Positions 1-9,493 are shown, numbered from the stretch's first letter. The stretch: 64,000 bases of DNA from Zoogloea sp. (GCA_016703645.1 JADJBR010000010.1:248001-312000); one strand, 5' to 3'. Notes: a model not told the origin generated them from the sequence alone. Program-made: numbers and translations.

Positions 1-30
1 GCCCTGGGCATCGGCAGCGACAAGCACTGA
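1..30 (+). CDS. C-terminal end of an upstream gene (partial)
   Basis: The first nine codons of frame 1 are open and end in a TGA at 28-30, giving the tail ALGIGSDKH. This is probably the end of a gene that begins outside the window, on the same strand as the permease operon. Nine residues are too few to name it, and a chance open frame cannot be excluded. Confidence 0.35.
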   Translation, partial: ALGIGSDKH

Positions 31-129
31 CCGCCGACTGTCCGGCCTGCCCGACACCCTGTCCGGGAGGCAAGGCACGATACACCGCAGACACCAAAGA
101 AAACCCTTATAAATCAATAAGAAATTCTT

Positions 130-145
130 TGGCACGGAACCTGCC
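130..145 (+). promoter_or_regulatory. sigma54 (RpoN) promoter for the permease/CoA-transferase operon
   Basis: The sequence TGGCACGGAACCTGCC matches the -24/-12 consensus TGGCACG-N4-TTGCW, with the full -24 element and the invariant GG and GC at the correct spacing. The predicted transcription start is near 156-157, about 30 bp before the permease ATG. A direct repeat CTGTCCGG at 38-45 and 59-66 upstream could be an activator site, but that is only a guess. Known parallels are AtoC control of ato genes in E. coli and sigma54-dependent 3-hydroxybutyrate catabolism in Pseudomonas. Confidence 0.75.
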
Positions 146-150
146 ATGGT

Positions 151-177
151 CTCCTCCGCAATCACTTAACGGAGGAG
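151..177 (+). repeat. inverted repeat overlapping the permease Shine-Dalgarno
   Basis: CTCCTCCG (151-158) and CGGAGGAG (170-177) are perfect reverse complements separated by 11 nt. The right arm is the Shine-Dalgarno of the permease gene. In RNA it would hide the ribosome site, but the sigma54 start predicted near 156 would leave most of the left arm out of the transcript. It may therefore be a DNA operator, or matter only for read-through transcripts. Confidence 0.5.
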
Positions 178-186
178 ATAAAAACC

Positions 187-1587
187 ATGTCATTCCTGAT
201 CGTACTCGCCTCGCTATGCTTTCTGATGTTCATCGCATACCGGGGTTACAGCGTCATCCTGTTCGCTCCCGTGGCGGCCCTCGGCGCGGTGCTGTTCACC
301 GACCCGACCCTGGTCGCCCCCATGTTCACGGGCCTCTTCATGGACAAGATGGTCGGCTTCGTGAAGAACTACTTCCCGGTCTTCCTGCTCGGCGCCATCT
401 TCGGCAAGGTCATTGAGCTCTCCGGCTTCTCGAAGGCCATCGTTTCATCGGTGATCAGGCTGGTCGGCGCCGAGCGGGCCATGCTCTCCATCGTACTGGT
501 CTGCGCCGTGCTCACCTACGGCGGGGTATCCCTGTTCGTGGTGGTCTTTGCGGTCTATCCGTTTGCCGCCGAGATGTTCCGCCAGGGCGGCATTCCCAAG
601 CGCCTGATCCCCGGCACCATCGCCCTGGGCGCCTTCTCCTTCACCATGGATTCGCTGCCGGGCACGCCGCAGATCCAGAACGTGATCCCCACCACCTTCT
701 TCAAGACCAACATCTACGCCGCCCCCACCCTCGGCGTGATCGGCTCGATCTTCATCTTCATTGCGGGCATGGCCTACCTGGAATGGCGCCGCCGCACCGC
801 CATGGCGGCCGGCGAGGGCTACGGCACCGAGCTGGTCAATGAACCGGAACCCTTCGACGACAAGGAAAAGCTGGCCAACCCCGTGCTGGCCATCCTGCCC
901 CTGGTGCTGGTGGGTGTCACCAACAAGCTGTTCACCGATCTCATCCCCCAGATCTACGGCAAGAGCCATTCCTTCGTTCCCGCCGTGATCGGCAAGGCCG
1001 CACCGGTGGTGCAGGACGTTTCAAAGATCGCCGCCATTTGGGCGGTTGAGGGTGCGCTGCTGGTGGGCATCCTGACCGTGATGGTGTTTGCCTGGCGCAC
1101 GGTCGCCACGCGCTTCGCGGAGGGCACCAAGGCCGCCGTCGGAGGTGCGCTGCTGGCCTCCATGAACACGGCCTCCGAGTATGGCTTCGGTGCCGTGATT
1201 GCCGCCCTGCCCGGCTTCCTGGTGGTGGCCGATGCCCTCAAGGTGATTCCCAATCCGCTGGTCAATGAGGCCATCACCGTGACCACCCTCGCCGGGATCA
1301 CCGGCTCCGCGTCGGGGGGCGTGGGCATTGCGCTGGCCGCCATGTCGGAGACCTTCATCGCCGCCGCCAACGCGGCGGGCATCCCCCTTGAGGTCCTGCA
1401 CCGGGTGGCATCGATGGCTTCCGGCGGCATGGACACCCTGCCCCACAACGGCGCCGTGATCACCCTGCTGGCCGTCACCGGCCTGACCCACAAGGTCGCC
1501 TACAAGGACATCTTCGCCATCACCCTGATCAAGACGAGCGCGGTCTTCTTCGTGATCGGCACCTACTACGCCACCGGTCTGGTCTGA
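187..1587 (+). CDS. GntP-family permease (probable 3-hydroxybutyrate/short-chain acid transporter)
   Basis: This 466-residue, highly hydrophobic protein has about twelve membrane segments and reads as a member of the GntP (gluconate:H+ symporter) family of inner-membrane carriers. A glycine- and serine-rich stretch at about residues 368-381 ([14 protein letters not shown]) is typical of the C-terminal half of the family. The ATG follows a strong GGAGGAG ribosome site with 9 bp spacing. Only 23 bp separate it from a CoA transferase, so the pair is likely an operon that imports a short-chain hydroxy- or keto-acid and activates it. The substrate is inferred from context: some GntP permeases next to ketone-body genes carry D-3-hydroxybutyrate, but a sugar acid remains possible. 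Confidence 0.8.
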   Translation: MSFLIVLASLCFLMFIAYRGYSVILFAPVAALGAVLFTDPTLVAPMFTGLFMDKMVGFVKNYFPVFLLGAIFGKVIELSGFSKAIVSSVIRLVGAERAMLSIVLVCAVLTYGGVSLFVVVFAVYPFAAEMFRQGGIPKRLIPGTIALGAFSFTMDSLPGTPQIQNVIPTTFFKTNIYAAPTLGVIGSIFIFIAGMAYLEWRRRTAMAAGEGYGTELVNEPEPFDDKEKLANPVLAILPLVLVGVTNKLFTDLIPQIYGKSHSFVPAVIGKAAPVVQDVSKIAAIWAVEGALLVGILTVMVFAWRTVATRFAEGTKAAVGGALLASMNTASEYGFGAVIAALPGFLVVADALKVIPNPLVNEAITVTTLAGITGSASGGVGIALAAMSETFIAAANAAGIPLEVLHRVASMASGGMDTLPHNGAVITLLAVTGLTHKVAYKDIFAITLIKTSAVFFVIGTYYATGLV

Positions 1588-1610
1588 CCCCACCGCCACC
1601 AGGAGCAAGC

Positions 1611-3248
1611 ATGGACACCATGACTCCCCACCCCAGCGGGCAGGGCAAGATCGTCTCGGCCCGGGCCGCCGTCTCGCGCATCCGCAAGGGCAGCACCGTG
1701 GCCACCGGCGGCTTCGTCGGTATCGGCTTTCCCGAAAACATCGCCGTGGCCCTGGAGGCCCTGTACCTGGAAAACCAGGCGCAGGAGCTGCCTCCCCCGG
1801 ACGGCCCGGCCGCCCTGACCCTGGTGTATGCCGCCGGCCAGGGCGATGGCAAGACCCGCGGGCTCAACCACCTGGGCCATGACGGCCTGGTGGCCCGGGT
1901 GATCGGCGGGCACTGGGGGCTGGTGCCCCGCCTGCAGGCCCTGGCCGTGGCCGACCGGGTCGAGGCCTGGAACCTGCCCCAGGGCGTGATCACCCATCTT
2001 TTCCGGGACATCGCCGCCGGCAAACCCGGCACCCTGACCCGGGTAGGGCTCGGCACCTTCGTCGATCCGCGCTTCGGGGGCGGCAAGCTCAACGCCCGCA
2101 CCACCACGGATCTCGTCAGGCTGATGGAAATCGACGGCGAGGAATACCTGTTCTACAAGGCCTTCCCCATCCATGTGGGCATCATCCGCGGGACCACCGC
2201 CGATCCGGACGGCAACATCACCATGGAGAAGGAGGCACTCACCCTGGAGGCCCTGGCCATCGCCATGGCGGCCCACAACAGCGGTGGCATCGTCATCGCC
2301 CAGGTGGAGCGGATCGCCGAGCGGGGCAGCCTGAACCCCCGGCAGGTGAAGATCCCGGGGATCTTCGTGGACTGCATCGTGCAGGCGGAGAGCCCGGAGT
2401 ACCACATGCAGACCTTCATCGAAGCCTATAGCCCGGCCTTCTCCGGCGAGCTGAAGGTGCCCCTGTCGGCACTGGCGCCCATGGAAATGAGCGAGCGCAA
2501 GATCATTGCCCGCCGGGCCGCCATGGAACTGACCCGGGGCGCGGTGGTTAACCTGGGAATCGGCATGCCGGAAGGGGTGGCGGCCGTGGCAGCAGAAGAG
2601 CGGGTGAACGATCTGATCACCATGACCGCCGAGCCCGGCGTGATCGGTGGCGTGCCGGCAGGGGGTCTCAATTTCGGCGCGGCGGTGAACCCCCAGGCCA
2701 TCATCGACCAGCCCAGCCAGTTCGACTTCTACGACGGGGGCGGTCTGGACATTGCCTTCCTCGGACTGGCCCAGGCCGACCGGGAGGGCAACCTCAATGT
2801 GTCGCGCTTCGGCACCCGCCTGGCCGGCGCCGGGGGCTTCATCAACATCAGCCAGAACGCCAAGAAGGTGGTCTTTGTGGGCACCTTCACGGCGGGAAAT
2901 CTGGAGGTGGTGGTGCGCGACGGTGGCCTCGCCATCCTGGCGGACGGGCAGGCCTCGAAGTTTGTCCATGAGGTGGAGCACCGGACCTTCAGCGGCCCCC
3001 AGGCAACACGGCGCGGCACGCCGGTGCTCTACATCACCGAGCGTTGCGTGTTTCAACTGGGCCCGGACGGGCTGGAACTGATCGAGGTGGCGCCGGGGAT
3101 CGACATCGAGAAGGACATCATCGGGCGGATGAGCTTCCGCCCCCACATCCCCCGACCACCCAGGCTTATGGACCCTCGCATCTTTGCGGAGGGCTCCATG
3201 CACCTGCGTGACGATATCCTGACGGAAGCACCCCGAACGCCGTCGTGA
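1611..3248 (+). CDS. acyl-CoA:acetate/3-ketoacid CoA transferase, fused alpha-beta
   Basis: This 545-residue class I CoA transferase carries the alpha half (about residues 10-290) and beta half (about 300-530) in one chain, as in E. coli YdiF. It moves CoA between acyl-CoAs and short-chain acids or 3-ketoacids through a glutamyl-CoA thioester. The catalytic glutamate is Glu341 in TAEPGVIGG, matching the E-x-G-x-x-G active-site motif. A glycine-rich segment ([10 protein letters not shown], about residues 33-42) opens the alpha half, and GIGMPEGVA opens the beta half. The ATG follows AGGAGCAAGC. Translation is probably coupled to the upstream permease. With that carrier it should convert an imported acid to its CoA ester in the cytoplasm. 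The exact acyl donor cannot be read from sequence. Confidence 0.88.
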   Translation: MDTMTPHPSGQGKIVSARAAVSRIRKGSTVATGGFVGIGFPENIAVALEALYLENQAQELPPPDGPAALTLVYAAGQGDGKTRGLNHLGHDGLVARVIGGHWGLVPRLQALAVADRVEAWNLPQGVITHLFRDIAAGKPGTLTRVGLGTFVDPRFGGGKLNARTTTDLVRLMEIDGEEYLFYKAFPIHVGIIRGTTADPDGNITMEKEALTLEALAIAMAAHNSGGIVIAQVERIAERGSLNPRQVKIPGIFVDCIVQAESPEYHMQTFIEAYSPAFSGELKVPLSALAPMEMSERKIIARRAAMELTRGAVVNLGIGMPEGVAAVAAEERVNDLITMTAEPGVIGGVPAGGLNFGAAVNPQAIIDQPSQFDFYDGGGLDIAFLGLAQADREGNLNVSRFGTRLAGAGGFINISQNAKKVVFVGTFTAGNLEVVVRDGGLAILADGQASKFVHEVEHRTFSGPQATRRGTPVLYITERCVFQLGPDGLELIEVAPGIDIEKDIIGRMSFRPHIPRPPRLMDPRIFAEGSMHLRDDILTEAPRTPS

Positions 3249-3263
3249 CGCCCTGGGTGGGCC

Positions 3264-3566
3264 TCAGCGAATGACGTCGACGATCTCGACACCCATCTCG
3301 TAGAGGCCGCCATCCAGGCCATGGCAACGGCGCACCCGCACCCGGGCATGCAGCGGCATGAAGGGGCCACCATGCTCGGGGGGCAGCACCGCCACCTCGA
3401 AGACTTCGTCCATGCGCGGGACGTGGGTGGAGTGGATGGTCATGCCTCCCACACCCAGCTCAATACAATCGCCGACAATGGGGGCAGCGGCGCCAGCGAG
3501 CTTGATACCCACCTTGCAGCCGAGCGGAATGCGACGATCCCTGCGACGTTCGGTCATACGGTCCAT
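3264..3566 (-). CDS. PilZ-domain protein with altered second motif
   Basis: This 100-residue single-domain protein resembles PilZ, the cyclic-di-GMP receptor fold. The N-terminal arginine motif is present (TERRRDRRIPLG, residues 5-16). The second motif, usually (D/N)xSxxG, reads ELGVGG in CIELGVGGMTI, so the acidic or amide residue is Glu and the Ser is Gly. Ligand binding may therefore be weak or lost. It lies downstream of the flgKL genes, beyond a small lipoprotein, on the same strand, which suggests a role in motility control. It converges with the CoA-transferase gene 15 bp away. A second ATG four codons in is an alternative start. Confidence 0.75.
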   Translation of the reverse strand: MDRMTERRRDRRIPLGCKVGIKLAGAAAPIVGDCIELGVGGMTIHSTHVPRMDEVFEVAVLPPEHGGPFMPLHARVRVRRCHGLDGGLYEMGVEIVDVIR

Positions 3567-3657
3567 TTGATCAAATCCAGCGGTCTAAGCACGCACCTTA
3601 CGAAACTCGGCCCGCCACGGCAAGGCTCAGAGACGCTTGCAGGCAGGGTCGGCGCCG

Positions 3658-4131
3658 TCAGGGCCGCAGTGCGGCCATCGGCACCGGCTGGCGACGCAGC
3701 CGGATCTCGCCCCAGGCCACCCGCTGGGCGAAAGGCCGTGTGCTTTCGATACCCTCCTCCCAGGAAACGATATCGTAGGCCTCGAACCCCGGCTGACTGG
3801 CCAGCTGGGCCGCCCGACGGGCAAACACCTGACGCGCCTCTCCATCCCCCCCGGCATGCAGCGCTTTCATGCGCAGCACGATGCGGAAACGATCCTCGGC
3901 AAGACGGGCCTCCTGCATGGCCCAATTGGGCGCCAGCGGGTCCACCAGGGCATACACGGCGACCCCGGCCAAGGCAGCGGGAATCTTGATGTACCCGCTG
4001 TGCACCGCGGCCACGGCGGCGGCCGGCAGAAGCAACCAGTCGTGGGGAGGCTCGCCAATGGTGCTGCAGCCCCCCAGCATGCCGGCCACAACCGTCGCCA
4101 GGGGGAGACGCAGGAAGCGCACAGGCTTCAC
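3658..4131 (-). CDS. small lipoprotein of unknown function, downstream of flgL
   Basis: This 157-residue protein begins with a lipoprotein-type signal: a hydrophobic stretch and the lipobox LGGC at about residues 19-22. A second hydrophobic segment follows (LLLPAAAVAAVHSGYIKIPAALAGVAVYALV, split here as LLLPAAAVAAVHSGY and IKIPAALAGVAVYALV). The C-terminal half is soluble and charged. I do not recognise the family. It starts at GTG only 3 bp after the flgL stop, so it is probably translated by coupling as the last or next-to-last gene of the flgKL unit. A role at the outer membrane or cell surface in motile cells is conceivable but unproven. Confidence 0.6.
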   Translation of the reverse strand: MKPVRFLRLPLATVVAGMLGGCSTIGEPPHDWLLLPAAAVAAVHSGYIKIPAALAGVAVYALVDPLAPNWAMQEARLAEDRFRIVLRMKALHAGGDGEARQVFARRAAQLASQPGFEAYDIVSWEEGIESTRPFAQRVAWGEIRLRRQPVPMAALRP

Positions 4132-4134
4132 GGA

Positions 4135-5328
4135 TCAGCTGCCCAGGTAATTGAACAGGGACAGGTTGCTGACCCGCATGAAACTCTGCTGGGCGGCCTG
4201 CAGGTAGGTCTGCTGCTGGGTCAGGTTGCTGACCACCTCGGCATAGTCGGCATCCTGCAGCCGCGATAGGGTTTCGGCGTATTGCAGGTCCAGATCGCCG
4301 TTGATGTTCTGTTGTGTCTCGACCTCGACCATGCGCGAGCCGACCCCCGAGCGCACCTGATTGATGCTCTCCTGGGAGGCATCCATGCCTGCAATGGTCT
4401 GGGTGACGGCAAAGCGATTGACCTTGTCGTTCCCCGAGTTGAGGGCACTGGCAAAGTTGCCCATCACATCAAAAGTGCTGGCCACGGTAGACAGGGAATA
4501 GCTGTCACCCGCCGCAGGCGTACCGGTGAGGGTCATGCTGACACCGCCGAAGCTCAAGGTCGTGTCGCTGCCGCTGGTGGCGACGGTCGGCGCAATCGGC
4601 GACGCATGGGTCGGATCGACCGTGGAATCGAAGACCTGGTAGGTGGGGCCGGCACCCACGTTGATCGCGTAGGTATGGCCGTTATAGCCGGACAGGCTGG
4701 CCCCCGACACCAGAGCCGTGCCGGTGTTGGCGGCTGCGGACAGGACAAACCCCGATCCGATGGGCGCCCGGATGCGGTTGAAGATCTCTTCACCGGAACT
4801 GGTGATCGGCAGGTTGCGGGATGAGGAGATCTGCAGGGTGCGGGCCCCCTGGTCACCCTGGTAGGTAATGCCACCGGCCATGCTGCCGACGAAGGGCTGG
4901 GTGTTGCTGCGATAGCCGGCGAAGACGTAGTCGCCGGTGGAGTCCTGGCTGTTGGCGATGGACTGCAAGGCGGAAAACTGCTGGGAGATGTCGGACGCGA
5001 TGGCCACCCGCTCGGAATTGGAATACGCCCCGTTGCCCGCCTCGACGGCACGCGTGCGCACGTAGGTTACCAGTTCGTTGGCGGCATCCAGCTTGCTATC
5101 CACCACCCGCAGCGCATCGCTGGCATAGCCCTGATTGGCCGCATAGAGGGCGTTGACGCTCTTCGACTGGGACACCTCGAGCGCCCGCGCGGAGGCGACG
5201 GGATCGTCGGAGGGCTTGAGAATGCGCCGGCCCGTGGCGACCTGTTGCTGGGTGTCGAGCAGCTGGCTGTTCTGGCGCTGGATCTGCGACAGGCCGGAGT
5301 CGAAGATCATCCCGGTGGTGACGCGCAT
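4135..5328 (-). CDS. flgL: flagellar hook-filament junction protein FlgL (HAP3)
   Basis: This 397-residue protein has the flagellin-like N-terminus of FlgL (MRVTTGMIFDSGLSQIQRQ) and the heptad-rich C-terminus ending SFMRVSNLSLFNYLGS. These form the D0 coiled-coil of axial proteins. The middle third (about residues 170-290) is variable and Ser/Thr/Gly-rich. It is exported by the flagellar type III system and caps the hook between FlgK and the filament. The ATG is preceded by GGAAGGAACC, and flgK ends 17 bp upstream, so the two are co-transcribed, probably from the sigma54 promoter ahead of flgK. Confidence 0.96.
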   Translation of the reverse strand: MRVTTGMIFDSGLSQIQRQNSQLLDTQQQVATGRRILKPSDDPVASARALEVSQSKSVNALYAANQGYASDALRVVDSKLDAANELVTYVRTRAVEAGNGAYSNSERVAIASDISQQFSALQSIANSQDSTGDYVFAGYRSNTQPFVGSMAGGITYQGDQGARTLQISSSRNLPITSSGEEIFNRIRAPIGSGFVLSAAANTGTALVSGASLSGYNGHTYAINVGAGPTYQVFDSTVDPTHASPIAPTVATSGSDTTLSFGGVSMTLTGTPAAGDSYSLSTVASTFDVMGNFASALNSGNDKVNRFAVTQTIAGMDASQESINQVRSGVGSRMVEVETQQNINGDLDLQYAETLSRLQDADYAEVVSNLTQQQTYLQAAQQSFMRVSNLSLFNYLGS

Positions 5329-5345
5329 GATGGGTTCCTTCCGTG

Positions 5346-7298
5346 TTAGCGGCCAAGGGCCAGGACTTCGTCGAAGAGCTTGGAGGCGATGCTCATGACC
5401 TTGCCCGACGCCTGGTATGCCTGTTGATAACGGATCAGATTGGCCGCTTCTTCATCGAGATTGACGCCGGCCACCGATTGCTGCGCCTTGGTGGCCTGCT
5501 GAACCAGACTTTCCTGGGCATCCCGGTTCACTTCCACTTCGCGCGCCTTGTTACCGATCGAGCTGACCAGCTGGGAGTAGACGGACTGGAAGGTGGCAGA
5601 GGGCTGTCCGTTGGCGGACAGCAGCGTCTTGGTGGTCTGCAGGTTGCCGAGCAGCACGGCGTTGCGGCTGTCGGAAACGCCGCCCGTATTTGGGCCGATG
5701 CTGAAAGTATCGTTGTCCTGGATGGCCCCTGTGAGCGTGAACTGGGCCCCGCCCATGCTGATGCTCATACCGCTGGTATAGGGAATGGAGGCCACGGGTG
5801 CAGCAAGGGTCACCGGACTGCCGTTGAGCGGCGTGTAGGTGACCGGCAGGGTGGCGGGAAAACCGCTCAGGTTGCCCCCCGAGTAGGTCAGTTTGAGCGG
5901 CGCGGCGGTGGTGCCGAAACTCGCCAGATCCGTGGTGCTCGATATCACCGGGGCACTGATGCTGCCGGTGCCCAGATTGCCGGTCGTGGCCTTGCTGGCG
6001 AGCGGCGCGGCAGCGGCGAGCATGCGGGTATCGGTGATCGACACCCCGATGTTGGCCGCGGCATAGCGGGTCGGCAGGATGAGGAAGGAGTCACCCACTT
6101 TGGACGTGGCCGCCGGGGTGATGGTCAGGCCGATACCCGCAGCAGTCACCGAGGCACCGTCGGAGACACGGGTCAGGGAATAGCCGCCGGTGGTGTTGGT
6201 GAAGGTCAGCTTGTAGTCATCCCCGCTGAGCTTGGAGATATCGTCGAACTGCACGTCCGGGCTGGCGGTGGAGGCGGAGGCGAAGCGCTGCACGGCCACG
6301 GCCGGCTCGGTGAAGAATCGGGTGCCAAGGTTGCCGTTGAGATCCTGGCCGAGCACATGCTGGGCATTGAAGGCCGTACTGAGGCCCACCGCGATCAGGC
6401 CGAGCTGGTTCTGGGTGGCGTCCAGGGAGCCGGAGCGCATGCTCAGCAGGCCGCCCAGCTTACCGCCGCCCAGCAGGCTCTCGGGGATGGTGATGGCACC
6501 ACCACTCTGGGTGATGATGTTGACGTCGAAGCGAGTCGGGTCGGACGGTGAGGCCTGGGCCACCAGTTTGGTGGCATTGGTACCAACAACGAGGGGCTGG
6601 CCCGTACCGATGAAGACCGACACGGAGCCGTCACTGGCCGGCGTGGTGGAGACGCGAACGAGCTGATTAAGCTCCTTGACAAGACGATCACGGGTGTCCA
6701 GGAGATCATTGGCCGGCTGGGCCGACCCGGCCTGCTGGGCCACCGAGATCTTGTGATTCATCTCGGCAATCTCGTTGGCATAGGTGCTGATGGCGCTGAC
6801 CGTGTCCTTGATCTGGTTTTCGAGCCCGGCACGCACGTCATTGAGCCGCTCGGAGAGGTTCTGGAAACGCGCCACCAGGCTCTGGGCGGTGGAGATCATG
6901 GATTGCCGGGCCGGGATGCTCGAAGGGTTGGCCGCCATCTCCTGCACACCCTCGAAAAACGAGGCGACCGCCGGCGTCAGACCCACGCTGGCATCCGCCA
7001 GCAGGTTGTCGATCTGGCTGATCTCGGTACTGTAGGTGTCGTACTCGTTGAACTTGGTCTCGGCGGACAGCACCTGGGTGGTCAGGAAACCATCATAGGC
7101 GCGCTTGACGGTGTCGACCTTGGTTCCCTCCCCGAAGAAGCCTGCACCGGTGAACAGGGCAGGGTTGGTGCTCTGCACGGTACTCTGACGGCTGTAGCCC
7201 GTGGTGCCGGCGTTGGAGATGTTGTGGCTCGTCACCACCAGGCCCGCCTGGGCGGCGTTGAGGCCGGTGAGACCGATGCTGAAGAGGCTGCTGCCCAT
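5346..7298 (-). CDS. flgK: flagellar hook-associated protein FlgK (HAP1)
   Basis: This 650-residue protein starts MGSSLFSIGLTGLNAAQAGL and carries the axial-protein motif TSHNISNAGTTGYSRQ at residues 23-38. It ends with the FlgK C-terminal coiled-coil (NLIRYQQAYQASGKVMSIAS). It is secreted through the flagellar export gate and forms the first junction layer on the hook. The length is above that of enteric FlgK (about 550 residues), with the extra sequence in the Ser/Thr-rich central domain. The ribosome site is AAGGAAGCGG. An 80-bp gap to flgJ holds a sigma54-type promoter, which suggests expression as a separate flgKL unit. Confidence 0.96.
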   Translation of the reverse strand: MGSSLFSIGLTGLNAAQAGLVVTSHNISNAGTTGYSRQSTVQSTNPALFTGAGFFGEGTKVDTVKRAYDGFLTTQVLSAETKFNEYDTYSTEISQIDNLLADASVGLTPAVASFFEGVQEMAANPSSIPARQSMISTAQSLVARFQNLSERLNDVRAGLENQIKDTVSAISTYANEIAEMNHKISVAQQAGSAQPANDLLDTRDRLVKELNQLVRVSTTPASDGSVSVFIGTGQPLVVGTNATKLVAQASPSDPTRFDVNIITQSGGAITIPESLLGGGKLGGLLSMRSGSLDATQNQLGLIAVGLSTAFNAQHVLGQDLNGNLGTRFFTEPAVAVQRFASASTASPDVQFDDISKLSGDDYKLTFTNTTGGYSLTRVSDGASVTAAGIGLTITPAATSKVGDSFLILPTRYAAANIGVSITDTRMLAAAAPLASKATTGNLGTGSISAPVISSTTDLASFGTTAAPLKLTYSGGNLSGFPATLPVTYTPLNGSPVTLAAPVASIPYTSGMSISMGGAQFTLTGAIQDNDTFSIGPNTGGVSDSRNAVLLGNLQTTKTLLSANGQPSATFQSVYSQLVSSIGNKAREVEVNRDAQESLVQQATKAQQSVAGVNLDEEAANLIRYQQAYQASGKVMSIASKLFDEVLALGR

Positions 7299-7337
7299 GA
7301 TCCGCTTCCTTGGTTCGGGGGTATCCGGGTACAGCAG

Positions 7338-7353
7338 TGCAAGAACTCTGCCA
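7338..7353 (-). promoter_or_regulatory. sigma54 promoter upstream of flgK
   Basis: On the minus strand the sequence is TGGCAGAGTTCTTGCA, which carries the invariant GG and the full TTGCA -12 element at the right spacing. The -12 element lies about 40 bp before the flgK ATG. The -24 element differs from consensus only at its last two positions. This agrees with RpoN-dependent hook and junction genes in polar-flagellated proteobacteria. Confidence 0.7.
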
Positions 7354-7378
7354 GCTCGTCAGACTGGCGAAAATTTCC

Positions 7379-8371
7379 TCAGGCGTTGCGGGTGGCGCTG
7401 GCTGCGAGAGCTGTGCGCAGGGTGTTGCCGTTGATGATGCGGGCGAGCTTGTCGGCATACAGGGGGTCGGTGGCGTAGCCTGCCGACTGCAGGCCGCGGG
7501 CAAAGGCCACCGCGTCAACCTGCCCCGCCACGCCGGCATAGCGCGGGTTGTCCCGGATCAGGCGGGCGTAATCCTGAAAGGACTCGGCATACGAGCCATA
7601 GGCCCGAAATCGCGCATGCTCGCGGCCCGCAACGCCATTGCTGTACTCGGTGGTCGTGGTGCTCACGGTCTCACCCGACCAGCGCCGACCAGCCTTGATG
7701 TTGAAGAGGTTGTGACTGGGGCTGCCGTCGGCATTCTTGAGTTCGTGCTTGCCCCAGCCGGTCTCGAGGGCCGCCTGGGCCACCAGGAAACGGGCCGGGA
7801 TACCGGTGACGCGGCTGGCCTCGACCGCCTGGGGCCACACTTTGTCGACGAAAGCGCGGGGGCCGGCACCCGCCGGCATGTTGGGCAGGTTTGCCGGCGC
7901 GACACTTGTGGGGGCGAAAGCCGGCAGTGCTGCGGCAGTTTTTGCCGCCGGCACTGCCGGCCCGCTAGCAGAAGCTGCCGTCGACCGCGGCGACGCGGCG
8001 GCATCGAAGCCACGACCGATCGACACCTCCAGGGGAACGCCCCCTTCGGGCGGTGTCACGGTCTCGCGGGTCGCCGAGAGCTGCCGCTCAATCACCCTGG
8101 CCAGGCCCACACCGCCACCACGGGTCGCGAGTTGCAGGGACATCTGCTGATCAAGCATGGACTGATACATGCGCGACTCCTCGCTGTCGAACATGCTGTT
8201 CTTGGGGCTGGCATCGCGCATGGCCTTGAGAACCTGCTGCAGGAACAGCGCCTCGAACTGCTTGGCCGCCTCGCGGGCGGCCTCGGGAGAGTTCTCCTTG
8301 GTCAGACGACGCAGACCAGACAGGGTATTGGGGTCGAGGGAATTGATCTGGCTGAAATCGTGGGAAGCCAT
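7379..8371 (-). CDS. flgJ: flagellar rod assembly protein and peptidoglycan hydrolase FlgJ
   Basis: This 330-residue FlgJ is the bifunctional beta/gamma-proteobacterial type. The N-terminal rod-scaffold domain (about residues 20-100) contains KQFEALFLQQVLKAMR. A low-complexity Ala/Pro linker (about 125-170) leads to a C-terminal glucosaminidase-type domain (about 175-325). The probable catalytic acid is Glu203 in AQAALETGWGKHE, equivalent to the essential Glu of Salmonella FlgJ. It cuts a hole in peptidoglycan for the growing rod in the periplasm. The ATG lies one base after the flgI stop and is served by GGAGGTGATC inside the flgI end, so translation is coupled. Confidence 0.96.
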   Translation of the reverse strand: MASHDFSQINSLDPNTLSGLRRLTKENSPEAAREAAKQFEALFLQQVLKAMRDASPKNSMFDSEESRMYQSMLDQQMSLQLATRGGGVGLARVIERQLSATRETVTPPEGGVPLEVSIGRGFDAAASPRSTAASASGPAVPAAKTAAALPAFAPTSVAPANLPNMPAGAGPRAFVDKVWPQAVEASRVTGIPARFLVAQAALETGWGKHELKNADGSPSHNLFNIKAGRRWSGETVSTTTTEYSNGVAGREHARFRAYGSYAESFQDYARLIRDNPRYAGVAGQVDAVAFARGLQSAGYATDPLYADKLARIINGNTLRTALAASATRNA

Positions 8372-8372
8372 G

Positions 8373-9482
8373 TCAGATCACCTCCAGTTCGGCACGCAAT
8401 GCGCCACTGGCCTTCATGGCCTGCAGGATGGAAATCAGCTCGAGGGGATTGGCACCCACGGCGTTGAGGGCCTTGACCACATCGGCCAGGTTGGTGCCGC
8501 CCTTGATGTTGAAGAGGGTGCCGCCCTCCTGCTTGATATCCACCGAACCCTTGTTGGTGACCACCGTCTGGCCGCCGGAAAGAGGGCCGGGCTGGCTGAC
8601 CTGCGGGTCGTTGCTGACCGTCACGGTGAGGCTGCCGTGGGCGACGGCGCAGTTCTGCAGGGCCACCTTCTGGTTCATCACCACCGAACCGGTACGGGAG
8701 TTGACGATGACCTTGGCGGCCTGCATGGCCGGCGTGACATCCAGGTTCTCGAGCCGGCCCAGGAAGGCCACGCGCTGGTTGGGATCATCGGGCGCGCGGA
8801 CCTGGATCTGCCGGCCGTCCACCGCCTGGGCGCTGCCCGGCGCGACCCGGTTGATGGCATCGACCACGTTCTGCGCCGTGCCGAAGTCGGCGTCGTTGAG
8901 TTCGACGAAGACCGAGCCACCCTGCCCCACCGGGCTGGGCACGGCACGCTCGACGGTGGCGCCACCGGGGATGCGGCCCGCCGACAGGTGGTTGACGGTG
9001 ACCTTGGTGCCGCCCGCTGCGCCACCGGCGCCGCTGACCGCCAGGTTGCCCTGGGCCATGGCATAGATCTGCCCGTCCGCCCCTTTCAACGGGGTCATGA
9101 CCAGGGTGCCGCCCTTGAGGGAGCGGGCATTGCCCATGGACGACACGGTGACGTCGATCTGCTGACCCGGCCGGGCAAAGGGCGGCAGGTTGGCAGTGAC
9201 CATGACGGCCGCCACGTTGCGCAACTGCAGGGACTGGCCGGGCGGCAGGGTGATGCCCAGGTTGCCGAGCATGTTGATGATGCTCTGGACGGTGAAGGGG
9301 GTCTGGGTGGTCTGGTCGCCCGAGCCGTCGAGGCCGACCACCAGACCGTAGCCGATGAGTTGGTTCTGACGCACGCCGCCGATGGAGGCGAGATCCTTCA
9401 GGCGCTCGGCGCTGGCCGGGGTGCTGGCCAGCAGGCCGATGCAAGTCATCAGGGCCAGGCAGAGGCGGGAGATCCGGGTCAT
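8373..9482 (-). CDS. flgI: flagellar P-ring protein FlgI
   Basis: This 369-residue protein has a Sec signal peptide (cleavage likely after ASA at about residue 25). The mature start [26 protein letters not shown] is the FlgI signature (shown in two parts: [13 protein letters not shown] and [13 protein letters not shown]). It polymerises in the periplasm to form the P ring around the rod, helped by FlgA. Length is close to the family norm (about 365). It has a strong GAGGGGG ribosome site and lies 11 bp downstream of flgH, inside the flgGHIJ transcription unit. Confidence 0.97.
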   Translation of the reverse strand: MTRISRLCLALMTCIGLLASTPASAERLKDLASIGGVRQNQLIGYGLVVGLDGSGDQTTQTPFTVQSIINMLGNLGITLPPGQSLQLRNVAAVMVTANLPPFARPGQQIDVTVSSMGNARSLKGGTLVMTPLKGADGQIYAMAQGNLAVSGAGGAAGGTKVTVNHLSAGRIPGGATVERAVPSPVGQGGSVFVELNDADFGTAQNVVDAINRVAPGSAQAVDGRQIQVRAPDDPNQRVAFLGRLENLDVTPAMQAAKVIVNSRTGSVVMNQKVALQNCAVAHGSLTVTVSNDPQVSQPGPLSGGQTVVTNKGSVDIKQEGGTLFNIKGGTNLADVVKALNAVGANPLELISILQAMKASGALRAELEVI

Positions 9483-9493
9483 GACGGGCCCCC

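Noticed and set aside
1566-3203. Long minus-strand open frame opposite the CoA transferase
   Set aside because: It mirrors the coding strand of a clear enzyme gene, is His/Gly/Asp-rich and has no family resemblance. High GC content makes such antisense frames common.
5343-6551. Plus-strand open frame of about 400 codons opposite flgK
   Set aside because: It is an antisense shadow of flgK with biased composition (Gly, Arg, His) and no ribosome site.
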